Below, in pieces: positions 1 to 7,430 of a stretch of DNA of 15,878 nucleotides. Both the position numbers and the translations under genes were made by a program. The DNA is from Candidatus Krumholzibacteriia bacterium (GTDB taxonomy: Bacteria > Krumholzibacteriota > Krumholzibacteriia > LZORAL124-64-63), in assembly GCA_030590265.1 (NCBI GenBank), contig JAUUYW010000034.1, forward strand, positions 1-15,878, given 5' to 3'. The notes under the pieces are model-generated. The model did no database searches. It had not been told where the DNA came from and saw only the letters and a list, made by a program, of their open reading frames with translations. Each line of letters begins with the position of its first letter. Position 1 is the first letter of the stretch.

Positions 1-2038
1 CTGCTTGATCGCTGGATCGCAATTTGGCCTGCAATCGGTCGACTAAATGCTGCAAATCGGGAACAGCACCGGTCACGGGTATGACCCTGAAGGCAGCCAA
101 TCCCACCATGGTGTGATACCGTTTGCAGCGGTCAATTTCCACCACGAGTGCATTTTGGATATCCATTGGTTTTACAGAGCTTGGTTGTTTAACCGGAGAA
201 GGCATAACAGTGGGCTCTGGTGGGCTGGCGGGTTGTTCTTCATTCAAAGTCACAGGCGCCGCTTTGTTGACGTGGGCATGAAAAACCGGTAGCAAACGGC
301 GGGCAAACAAGGCGTCAAACTCGGTGAATGAAGCACCATCCAGGGGATGCAGGCGATCTTTGTTGAGCAATACCAGCCCAGGAAAAGGCTCTCCTGAGTT
401 CAGGGGAACAGCGAGCAGGCATTGAGCTGCTTCAGCAGCGCCAGGGGCCTGGTCGGCATTCATGATGGTTGAACTCCACCCCCGTGTTCCGGAATCCCGC
501 AAAAGGCGAACGGCCTCGCTCCTGAGAGCCTGCCCCATGGGGCCATCCAGGCAATCTGCCAAATCGTCTTCATCTTGCAAAATACAGGCTTGCTGGGCAC
601 CAGTCAGCTGACAGGCAGCCGAAACCGTGCGTTGGCACAGCCGGGTGGTGTCTCCGGGTTCCAGGGTTGACAGGTCCGTCAGGGTGCTGGCCAGAGTGGT
701 CAGGCGATCCATCTGGTCAGTGGTGCTGACCCTGTCCAGAAAACCGGCCAGATGGCGATTGACCAGGTAGATGGCTTCGGCACTGATGGCGTGGAAGTGA
801 TGGGCACGCGAAGCGGTGTGGAAAACAACAGTCATCAGGGCGCGGGTTGGAGCTCTGCCAACAGGGAGATGAAAGACGGTGCTGTCGTCATCATTGGGCT
901 GGTTCTCCTGGTCGGTGGGACGCAAGACCAAAGGGCTTCCCGAAGTCAGAACCGTACTTTTTTCGGGGGAAGGAGGTGTTTCGTAGTGCACATCTTCTGA
1001 ATCGGCCACCAGAAGATCACCGTCGGCGGTCAGGATGCTCAAACTGAGAAAATCGGCCCGAGTGATTTCCATCAGGTTCTCTGCCCAGTCGCACAGAGTG
1101 CTGTTGACCGGCAGGGCCTGCTGGCTGGAACTGTTCAGATCTTCTTCAATTTTCCGGAAAATTTCACCATCGCGAACGGTTTGCAGACGCAGAAAACGAT
1201 TCAGGATCAAACCGAAGCGTTGGGTCAGGTTTTCGGCCACTTTCAAAGCTTCACTGGTGAGATCCCGGTCACCGGCGGAAGTAGAAATGTTGAGCACGCC
1301 CAACAGATTTTCCTGCCAGTGAATCGGCGCGCAGATGGATGATCTGAGATCGGCCCGGTCGCGTCGGGAACCTGGCTTTTGATTGCCCCGGATTATTTCG
1401 GCTTTGCCACTGGCGGCCACCCTTCCACTGATGCCGTCACCAAGATGCACTCGGGTGCGGTGCAAGGTTGTCTGGCTTAGCCCGTGGGCAAAGGCCACAT
1501 AGAGTTCCTGAGTGGCTTCATCAAAGAGCATGATGGAACCGCTGCTGGCGCCGGTGGCCTTGGTGGCTAATTTCAACAGCCAACGCAGCAGAGCTTCCCG
1601 ATCGAGGGCTTCTTCAATGCGCCCCAGGGTCTCGTGGATGGCGGATGTTTCGGTTTCCAGAAAATCAAAATTCATGCGGGTTGAGGCGGGACGTGGTGCA
1701 GGGGTTGCGGACAAGGCCTTGTCAATCTGGAGGTTGGCAAAATTGACAGCGGATATGGTGGTCATGTTGTAAGCCTGGGCGTTGTCGATGATGGCCTCAA
1801 CGGCATCATTCAACGGAGGGTGCACCAGGTAGCGTGTTTGGGCATCGGGGACTTCGGCCAGGTCTCCAAAGAGAGGCACACCCATGATTTCAGCCAAACC
1901 AGCACCAATGGACAGGCCCTCCGGATCCAGGATGCCCAACACCCGGGTGTCCTGACGGCTGGTCAATTCAGCCAGTAGGGAGAGTTCATCTTCCCCTGGT
2001 GCAACCAGAATCACGGTCCATTTGATTTCCGTCGGCAT
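1..2038 (-). CDS. Multi-GAF signalling protein with Rossmann-like N-terminus and GGDEF-like C-terminus (3' end outside the window)
   Basis: I translated this by hand: 679 codons stay open from ATG 2038 to the left edge, so the gene is partial. Residues 1-105 look like a small alpha/beta Rossmann-type domain (strands VILVAP and VLGILDPEG, then GVPLFGDL). Residues about 148-285 are a clear GAF domain (GSIMLFDE, LGDGISGRVAASG, SICAPI, LLGVLNIS). Residues about 310-432 and 445-588 look like two more divergent GAF domains. A Pro-rich linker (593-625) leads into VVEIDRCKRYHTMVGLAAFRV, which resembles the start of a GGDEF domain but lacks its metal-binding Asp. There are no membrane segments, so it is probably a cytoplasmic ligand or redox sensor; the ligand is unknown. 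It starts 120 bp after mutS. AGGAG at 2043-2047 supports the start. GAF domains are fairly sure; the terminal domains are inferred. Confidence 0.8.
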   Translation of the reverse strand, partial: MPTEIKWTVILVAPGEDELSLLAELTSRQDTRVLGILDPEGLSIGAGLAEIMGVPLFGDLAEVPDAQTRYLVHPPLNDAVEAIIDNAQAYNMTTISAVNFANLQIDKALSATPAPRPASTRMNFDFLETETSAIHETLGRIEEALDREALLRWLLKLATKATGASSGSIMLFDEATQELYVAFAHGLSQTTLHRTRVHLGDGISGRVAASGKAEIIRGNQKPGSRRDRADLRSSICAPIHWQENLLGVLNISTSAGDRDLTSEALKVAENLTQRFGLILNRFLRLQTVRDGEIFRKIEEDLNSSSQQALPVNSTLCDWAENLMEITRADFLSLSILTADGDLLVADSEDVHYETPPSPEKSTVLTSGSPLVLRPTDQENQPNDDDSTVFHLPVGRAPTRALMTVVFHTASRAHHFHAISAEAIYLVNRHLAGFLDRVSTTDQMDRLTTLASTLTDLSTLEPGDTTRLCQRTVSAACQLTGAQQACILQDEDDLADCLDGPMGQALRSEAVRLLRDSGTRGWSSTIMNADQAPGAAEAAQCLLAVPLNSGEPFPGLVLLNKDRLHPLDGASFTEFDALFARRLLPVFHAHVNKAAPVTLNEEQPASPPEPTVMPSPVKQPSSVKPMDIQNALVVEIDRCKRYHTMVGLAAFRVIPVTGAVPDLQHLVDRLQAKLRSSDQA

Positions 2039-2158
2039 ATTTCTCCTGCAACCGTCCTGGACAGACCGATTTCTGTTCAATGACAATCTCAAGTTGTTTT
2101 CGTCACTTGCCAAGGTGAGCTTGAGTAATACTGAGGCTATAGTGAAGTTTTTGCTGAA
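2039..2158 (-). other. Intergenic region between mutS and the multi-GAF gene
   Basis: These 120 bp form the longest gap in the left half of the window. I see no convincing -35/-10 pair and no hairpin followed by a T-run. It does hold a nested inverted repeat: CTCAAG/CTTGAG arms at 2088-2093 and 2120-2125 enclose a smaller CTCAC/GTGA arm pair. This could fold in RNA upstream of the GAF gene or be an operator, but it may also be chance. Confidence 0.4.
2043..2047 (-). promoter_or_regulatory. Ribosome binding site of the multi-GAF gene
   Basis: AGGAG on the minus strand lies 4 bases before ATG 2038 (AGGAGAAATATG). It fixes the start of a gene whose other end is outside the window. Confidence 0.65.
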
Positions 2159-4801
2159 TCAATCATCCATTTGTTTTTTGATTTTTGCCAACCACATGAA
2201 CGCGTCCATGGGGCTGATTTTCTCCAGATCCAGGTCGTGCAGGGCATCCAGGGCATCGCGCTCCGCCTCGCGGAAGAGGCTCAACTGGCCTGCATTGGGA
2301 ATCACCGGGTTGATGGGAAGCTCCCTGTCGGCGGGCCGCAACGCAGGCAAATCTCGCTGATCAACCACCGAAAGGGACGAAAGGATATCCTGGGCCCTTT
2401 GCAGAACCGTTTCCGGCAAGCCAGCCAGACGGGCCACGTGAATGCCGTAACTCTTGTCGCTTCGGCCGGGACCCACCGAATGCAGGAAAATGATTTTCCC
2501 CTCCCACTCCTTCACTTCCAGGCGCAGATTGACCAGGCCAGGCAGTTCATTTTCAAGTTCTGTAAGCTGATGGTAATGGGTAGCAAAAACCGAACGAGGT
2601 CGTGGCCCAGCGGGGTTGTTCAAGAACTCGGTGATAGCCCAGGCCAGACTCAATCCATCGTAGGTGCTGGTGCCCCGGCCAATTTCGTCCAGGATAACCA
2701 GGCTGCGCCGACTCATTTGGTGCAGGATGTTGGCCGTCTCGCTCATCTCCATATAAAAGGTCGACTCGCCCCGGGCCAGGTTGTCACTGGCGCCAACCCT
2801 GGTGAAAATGCGGTCAGCAATGCCGATGCTGGCGCTTTGAGCGGGCACAAATCCACCAGCCTGGGCCATCAGTGTGATGAGGGCCACCTGCCTGAGGTAG
2901 GTGCTTTTACCGCCCATGTTCGGGCCCGTCAGCACAAGAACCTGATGGTCGGTACCATCGCAGAGAGTATCGTTGGCAATAAAATCATGATCGAGCAATT
3001 GCTCCACCACGGGATGCCGTCCGGCCTTGATGCTGAGTTCCAGACTGTCGTTGCAATCGGGACGGCAGTATTGATTCTTCTCGGCTGATTCGGCGAAACC
3101 CAGCAACAAATCCACTTTGGCAATCTGCTGGCAGGCAACATGGATGGAGCCTAGCTGATTGGTGATCAGGGTGATCAGCTCCTGGAAAATTTCCGTTTCC
3201 AGACCATCGGCCTTTTCTTCAGCTTCGAGGATGGTTGTTTCGGCCTGTTTCAACTCCGGGGTGTGAAAACGGCAAGCGTTCACAAGGGTCTGTTTTTGTT
3301 CGAAGTTGTCGGGCACTTTGTCGAGATGCTTTTTGGTGACCTCGAAGTAGTAGCCAAAGACCCGATTGAAGCCCACTTTCAGGGTGCTGATTCCAGTGCG
3401 CTCGCGCTCCTGTTTTTGCAGCCCGGCCAGAAAACTTTTGCTGTCATTGGATATGGCCCGGCATTGGTCCAGTTCAGGGTGGACGCCGTCGGCAATGAAA
3501 CCCGGCTTGCGCACAGTGGCTGGAGCATCTTCACTGATGCGCTGCAAGATGATCTCCGAAAGCTCTTCAAAATCCGCCACTTCAGAAAGCCAGCCGACAA
3601 TGGGATGTCGTTGGTGTTCTTTTTCAGGGGCGGCCACTTGAAGACTGTGCAAGGCCGTCAAACTGAAACCAACTTGCCGCAAAGCTGAAGGACCGATGCG
3701 CCCTGAGGCCGCCCGGGCTGCCAACCGTTCCAGATCCCCAATCTTGCGCAGAATGGACCTCAGGTTTTCCCGCCACGGCCTGTCCTGCAGGGCAGAATCG
3801 ATGCCTGAATGCCAGAGATTGATTTGATCCAGGTTGGTGAGAGCTTCGGCCAGGCGTTGCTCCAGCAGGCGGCGGCCCATGGCCGTGAGGGTTTCGTCGA
3901 TGTGATGGATCAGGGAGCCTTCGCCGGTTTCCCCCCTGAAAGTTCGGAAGATCTCCAAATTGCGCAGAGTTTCTTCGTCCAGAACCAACCGATCGGCTCG
4001 GCTGGCAAAACGCAGCGAAGTCACCTGGGCCGGTTTTTTCAAGATGAGACTGCCCAGATATCGCAGCACCGCACCGGCAGCGGTGGCGGCCGGGGTGCGA
4101 TCGGAATCTTCCAAACCAAAAGCTGTCAGGTTTGCCACTTCAAAATGATCCAGGATGGTTTGGCGCGCAAAAGCAGGGTGAAACCAGGCGTCGTTGGCCA
4201 GGCTGATGACCATGTGGGGCATGGCCGACTGCCAGGTTCTGATGGTAGCGGAATCGGTGCTCTCGCGCACAATCACTTCCCGAACAGCGTGGCGTTGGCA
4301 CAGACTTTCCAGAGTGGCCTGCTCCTGGCCACAGCGAAATTCACCAGTGGAAGCATCCAGAAGGGCCCAGCCATCAAGTTCGTTTTTACCGGGCACCCAG
4401 GCCAAACAGAAATGCCCGGAGGCACTGTCCACCAGCTCAGGTGCTGTTGCTGTGCCTGGGCTGATGACTTCAACGACAGCGCGTTTGACCAACCCCTTGG
4501 CCTGGGCAGGATCTTCAACCTGCTCGCAAATGGCCACGGTGATTCCGGCTCGCAGCAGACGAGTCAGATAAGTATCGATGGAGTGATAAGGAACGCCGGC
4601 TAAAGGAACAGGGTGATCACTGCGAGCGTCGCGGCTGGTCAGAGTGACGCCCGCAACCTCGGAAAGGACCTTCGCGTCTTCAAAAAAAGTTTCGTAGAAA
4701 TCACCCATGCGGAAAAGCAGAAGCGAGCCAGGATGTTGGCTTTTGATATCCAGATACTGGGTCAGCATGGGAGTGAGTTTGGGACCGTTGGATTTGCTCA
4801 T
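2159..4801 (-). CDS. mutS: DNA mismatch repair ATPase MutS
   Basis: A complete MutS of 880 residues, slightly longer than the 853 of E. coli. It recognises mispairs and small loops in newly made DNA and recruits the later repair steps. The N-terminal domain has the mismatch-contacting Phe-X-Glu (F35, E37 in GDFYETF). The core lever and clamp domains fill about 270-570. Walker A is GPNMGGKST at 626-634, Walker B is LVILDE ending at 706, and the signature loop STFYMEMSE is at about 680-688. Residues 839-843 (QLSLF) match the consensus beta-clamp binding pentapeptide, and the C-terminus has the usual SPMDAFMWLAKIK helix. The ATG lies 17 bp after the SPOR gene stop; the Shine-Dalgarno site is weak, suggesting translation coupled to the upstream gene. 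No mutL is nearby. Identification is secure. Confidence 0.98.
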   Translation of the reverse strand: MSKSNGPKLTPMLTQYLDIKSQHPGSLLLFRMGDFYETFFEDAKVLSEVAGVTLTSRDARSDHPVPLAGVPYHSIDTYLTRLLRAGITVAICEQVEDPAQAKGLVKRAVVEVISPGTATAPELVDSASGHFCLAWVPGKNELDGWALLDASTGEFRCGQEQATLESLCQRHAVREVIVRESTDSATIRTWQSAMPHMVISLANDAWFHPAFARQTILDHFEVANLTAFGLEDSDRTPAATAAGAVLRYLGSLILKKPAQVTSLRFASRADRLVLDEETLRNLEIFRTFRGETGEGSLIHHIDETLTAMGRRLLEQRLAEALTNLDQINLWHSGIDSALQDRPWRENLRSILRKIGDLERLAARAASGRIGPSALRQVGFSLTALHSLQVAAPEKEHQRHPIVGWLSEVADFEELSEIILQRISEDAPATVRKPGFIADGVHPELDQCRAISNDSKSFLAGLQKQERERTGISTLKVGFNRVFGYYFEVTKKHLDKVPDNFEQKQTLVNACRFHTPELKQAETTILEAEEKADGLETEIFQELITLITNQLGSIHVACQQIAKVDLLLGFAESAEKNQYCRPDCNDSLELSIKAGRHPVVEQLLDHDFIANDTLCDGTDHQVLVLTGPNMGGKSTYLRQVALITLMAQAGGFVPAQSASIGIADRIFTRVGASDNLARGESTFYMEMSETANILHQMSRRSLVILDEIGRGTSTYDGLSLAWAITEFLNNPAGPRPRSVFATHYHQLTELENELPGLVNLRLEVKEWEGKIIFLHSVGPGRSDKSYGIHVARLAGLPETVLQRAQDILSSLSVVDQRDLPALRPADRELPINPVIPNAGQLSLFREAERDALDALHDLDLEKISPMDAFMWLAKIKKQMDD

Positions 4802-4818
4802 TTTAGACTCATGATCGA

Positions 4819-5877
4819 TCAGCGACCACCATTGGCGGAACCCAGATCCACCACAATGACATCCAGGCCCAATTTCTTTTTCTGACGCTGGGCTTCACTG
4901 CGCGCCAGGGCAGGATTGACGAAAGAGCCGAAGCGAACCTTGTAGAGGAATTGTCCTCGCTGATCGCGCACTTCGGTGATGGCCAGATCCGGCAATTGTT
5001 CCTGGTGACGTTTTTTGAACTCCAGGGCCAGGCTGCGATCACTGAAAGCCCCCAGCTGCAGACTGTATCGTCCGACATTATCAACCGGCGCCGTAGCCAG
5101 TGTATCAGGTTCGGATTGCAGGTTGGCAGCAACCCGGGCTGAATTCTCGTCATCTTCCAACTGGAGCACCCTGCCAATTTCAACCAGTGCCAGACAGCCT
5201 GCGGAGTCGCGTTCAAGATCACTCAAAAGGCGGGCTGCTTCCTTGTCTTTTCCATCAACACGCAAGGCTCTCCACTGGCCGGCTTTGAGGCGAGAAAAGT
5301 CTTCTTCGGAGGCATTCCTCTGGCCGGATTCGAAATAGCGCAGGGCCAGCTCGGGATCATTATTTTCCAAACCGATATCACCCAGGTAATAGCGGGCGGC
5401 TCCAAAAGCTGGATCCCCCGGTTTGACCGAAGCAAGCATTTCGCGGGCCGCTTGCAGATTGCCGGAAGTGCGTTCGGTCAGACCAGCCAGAAGATAAACT
5501 TCACCTGGAAGGCCTATGGTGCTTTGAGAGATAACTGCCTTTAAAATGACATGAGCTTTTTTATACTCACCCCGGGCAAAATGGATTTGAGCAAGTTGCA
5601 AAACCATACCTTGCCGGGTTGTCTCCGGTATGGCCGAGTCTTTTAGGCCTTCAGTGAGCAGTTGAACTGCAGCGCGAGGGGTCGTGGCCAAACGGCTACG
5701 CCAAAGCGCTTCTTCTCCAGGCTGGTTGTCTTCAGATCCGGAATCCAGCAGTTGTCTGGCGTCATCATAACGGGCTTCGCCAAACAGCCCGCCAACTTGT
5801 TGCATCCCAGCCAGGGTTGGCAGGAAGAGAACCAGAGAGACAAAAAGGAAGCCGATCAGGAGCCACTTGCTTTTCAC
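4819..5877 (-). CDS. Membrane-anchored TPR and SPOR-domain protein
   Basis: The chosen start is GTG 5877, giving 352 residues. Earlier in-frame ATGs (6054, 5928) lie inside lapB, and the extra residues are only lapB read in another frame. GGAGG at 5887-5891 sits 9 bases before the GTG, and lapB ends one base upstream. Residues 5-23 form one hydrophobic segment (a membrane anchor or uncleaved signal), which would place the rest in the periplasm. Residues about 90-220 are helical TPR-like repeats (AQIHFARGEYKKAHVIL, ARYYLGDIGLENNDPELALRYF). Residues 269-345 are a SPOR domain (YSLQLGAFSDR, YKVRFGSF), a fold known to bind denuded peptidoglycan at division sites. Its place directly after lapA-lapB suggests an envelope role. 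I cannot assign a named gene. The SPOR call is strong; the function is inferred. Confidence 0.87.
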   Translation of the reverse strand: MKSKWLLIGFLFVSLVLFLPTLAGMQQVGGLFGEARYDDARQLLDSGSEDNQPGEEALWRSRLATTPRAAVQLLTEGLKDSAIPETTRQGMVLQLAQIHFARGEYKKAHVILKAVISQSTIGLPGEVYLLAGLTERTSGNLQAAREMLASVKPGDPAFGAARYYLGDIGLENNDPELALRYFESGQRNASEEDFSRLKAGQWRALRVDGKDKEAARLLSDLERDSAGCLALVEIGRVLQLEDDENSARVAANLQSEPDTLATAPVDNVGRYSLQLGAFSDRSLALEFKKRHQEQLPDLAITEVRDQRGQFLYKVRFGSFVNPALARSEAQRQKKKLGLDVIVVDLGSANGGR

Positions 5878-5878
5878 T

Positions 5879-7051
5879 TCAGATGGCCTCCATGCTTCGG
5901 GGCTGAGCCTGAAAAGTTTCAAACTCATGGCATTGGGCGCAGAACCAATGGACACCGGTTTCGTGGTGACCGCACTGGCTGCATTTCCAGTTGTGAATTT
6001 CCCCGGGCATATCCAGAGTATTCCAGACACGTGCGAAATCGGTGTCCGGCGCATCGTTGGCCAATAATTTCAAGAAGGGTGCGGCCTTGTTGGGGGATAA
6101 ACCGGCTCTGCCTTTTTTGGAATCCAGCAGATTCAAGGCTTTGTCACGATGCCCCAGCTTGTCGTAAAGAAGTGCCAGGTCGACCCACAGCGAAGGCGGG
6201 GCATGTTCAGACTGGCAGGCCCGTTCCAGGATGGGCAAAGTCCGGGAATACTGGCCCGACTCCAGAAGGATGGGCTGCAGCATGGGTAACAAGAGGGCCA
6301 GTTCAGCGGGGCTGTCCAAAAGTTCTTCCGAAGCCAGAGTCAAAGCTTTGGCTGGGTTTTTGTCCAAAGCGGCCAGCACGGCTTGCAACAGGGCTCGACG
6401 ACTGTGGGCCTCGGGGATTTTTTTAACATCTTTCAAACACTGAACTGCGGCTTTGGTCTCTCCAGCCCGAATGTGAGTCAGTGCCCGGTCCAGCTGGTAG
6501 GAAGCAAAAGCCTTGATGAACCAGGGATGATCGGTTTGGGGGGTTGATTTCATGCCCTGTTGCAGGGCCCGGGCGGCTTCGTGAAAGTCTCCCATGCCGT
6601 GCCAGTGCTCAAAGCGAGCTTTCCAATAGCACGTTTTGCCGGAAGCGTCGCGAACCAGAGTGTCGAGAACTTCCTTGGCTTCATTCCATTGTTTGAGGGC
6701 TAAAAAATCCTGCACCAGGGCCAAGCCTATGATCACTTTTTTTGGGCGCGACAAACCCGTGCGCACGGTCAACCCACGGTGCAACACCACGGCCCGGGCG
6801 GGATCACCCTGCAGACGCAGCAGGGTTCCCAAATGCAAGAAAGGATCGACGGACTGGGGATAGTCATGAACCAGATCATGAAGAGTTTCCGTGGCTCCAA
6901 CCAGATCACCATCGAGCCACAATTCCAGGGCGCTGTGGTAGCGGTCTTTTGCTGACGATGACGGCTTGGTTTCGTGCTGGGAATTCCATACGTAATAAGC
7001 CACCATGGCCAGAACGATCGCACCAACAACCCAGGGCAGGAATTCAGTCAC
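5879..7051 (-). CDS. lapB: Lipopolysaccharide assembly protein B (TPR and rubredoxin-like zinc domain)
   Basis: 390 residues, equal to the family's usual size (E. coli LapB/YciM has 389). Residues 3-21 are an N-terminal membrane anchor. Residues about 35-330 are TPR helices (SALELWLDGDLVGATETL, DPFLHLGTLLRLQGDPARAV). The C-terminus carries the family's rubredoxin-like metal site, with C357-x2-C360 in WKCSQCG and C371-x2-C374 in WFCAQC. In E. coli, LapB sits in the inner membrane and controls LPS synthesis by presenting LpxC to the FtsH protease. The start is GTG 7051, overlapping the end of lapA by 8 bp, with an AGGCGG-like site just upstream. The SPOR gene follows after one base. Family identity is strong; the LpxC role here is inferred from the family. 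Confidence 0.95.
   Translation of the reverse strand: MTEFLPWVVGAIVLAMVAYYVWNSQHETKPSSSAKDRYHSALELWLDGDLVGATETLHDLVHDYPQSVDPFLHLGTLLRLQGDPARAVVLHRGLTVRTGLSRPKKVIIGLALVQDFLALKQWNEAKEVLDTLVRDASGKTCYWKARFEHWHGMGDFHEAARALQQGMKSTPQTDHPWFIKAFASYQLDRALTHIRAGETKAAVQCLKDVKKIPEAHSRRALLQAVLAALDKNPAKALTLASEELLDSPAELALLLPMLQPILLESGQYSRTLPILERACQSEHAPPSLWVDLALLYDKLGHRDKALNLLDSKKGRAGLSPNKAAPFLKLLANDAPDTDFARVWNTLDMPGEIHNWKCSQCGHHETGVHWFCAQCHEFETFQAQPRSMEAI
5887..5891 (-). promoter_or_regulatory. Ribosome binding site of the SPOR-domain gene, inside the 3' end of lapB
   Basis: GGAGG lies 9 bases upstream of GTG 5877 and overlaps the last codons of lapB. It decides the start, since the upstream ATG candidates lie deeper within the lapB coding sequence and give no recognisable protein before the membrane anchor. 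Confidence 0.7.
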
Positions 7052-7385
7052 TGCCGCCTGCCTTTCGCTCCTTGGCTGTTAGTTCGGAATCGGGTTGATC
7101 ACACAAGGGCAGTGTGCGCAGATGATGAATTTCCTTGTCCTTGATGGCCATGTCTTTTTTCAGTTTGGAGATGGTCCGTTGGAAACGGAACTCACGCAAG
7201 GCGGCCAATACGAAGTTGGTGACAAAACCAAGCATGAAGCAGACCACCACCACCCAGTAAATGGAAACCTGAAGATATTGTTTGCCAAAAAAGTTAAGAT
7301 CAACAGTCTGACCGCTGTTGGTGACAAAGAAATAAACCAGCACAAAGAGCAGAACCAGAAAAACTAAGCCTCGGAAAACCCACAC
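7044..7385 (-). CDS. lapA: Lipopolysaccharide assembly protein A
   Basis: 113 residues with the LapA (DUF1049) layout. Transmembrane segment 1 is at about 4-22, followed by the typical NSGQTVDLNFFGKQ loop. Transmembrane segment 2 is at about 41-63, and residues 66-92 form a charged coiled-coil-like cytoplasmic tail (KLKKDMAIKDKEI). In E. coli LapA is an inner-membrane partner of LapB, encoded just upstream of it as here. The start is GTG 7385, with AAGGAG at 7393-7398 spaced 7 bases away. It begins 45 bp after the miaB stop and overlaps lapB by 8 bp, so the two are surely co-transcribed and probably translationally coupled. Confidence 0.92.
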   Translation of the reverse strand: MWVFRGLVFLVLLFVLVYFFVTNSGQTVDLNFFGKQYLQVSIYWVVVVCFMLGFVTNFVLAALREFRFQRTISKLKKDMAIKDKEIHHLRTLPLCDQPDSELTAKERKAGGSD

Positions 7386-7392
7386 GATGAAT

Positions 7393-7398
7393 CTCCTT
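7393..7398 (-). promoter_or_regulatory. Ribosome binding site of lapA
   Basis: AAGGAG lies 7 bases before GTG 7385 in the 45-bp gap after miaB. It supports the non-ATG start of this small gene. I see no promoter in the gap, so lapA is probably read from upstream. Confidence 0.65.
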
Positions 7399-7430
7399 GC
7401 GATAACGGTTGATTCGCTCGCTGAGAGTGA

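Noticed and set aside
752..1772. Short plus-strand frames in the left 2 kb
   Set aside because: The minus strand is open for 679 codons here and encodes recognisable GAF domains, so these are shadows.
2039..2158. Promoter boxes (TATTAC, TTGGCA) before the multi-GAF gene
   Set aside because: No pair of boxes with 16-18 base spacing matched the consensus well enough to report.
2171..4603. Several long plus-strand frames (2171-3088, 3809-4603) opposite mutS
   Set aside because: They lie wholly within mutS, which is intact with all motifs; their translations show no family resemblance and no ribosome site was seen.
5878..6054. N-terminal extension of the SPOR gene up to ATG 6054
   Set aside because: The extra residues are the lapB zinc-ribbon region read in another frame; a GTG with GGAGG spaced 9 bases gives a start directly before the membrane segment.
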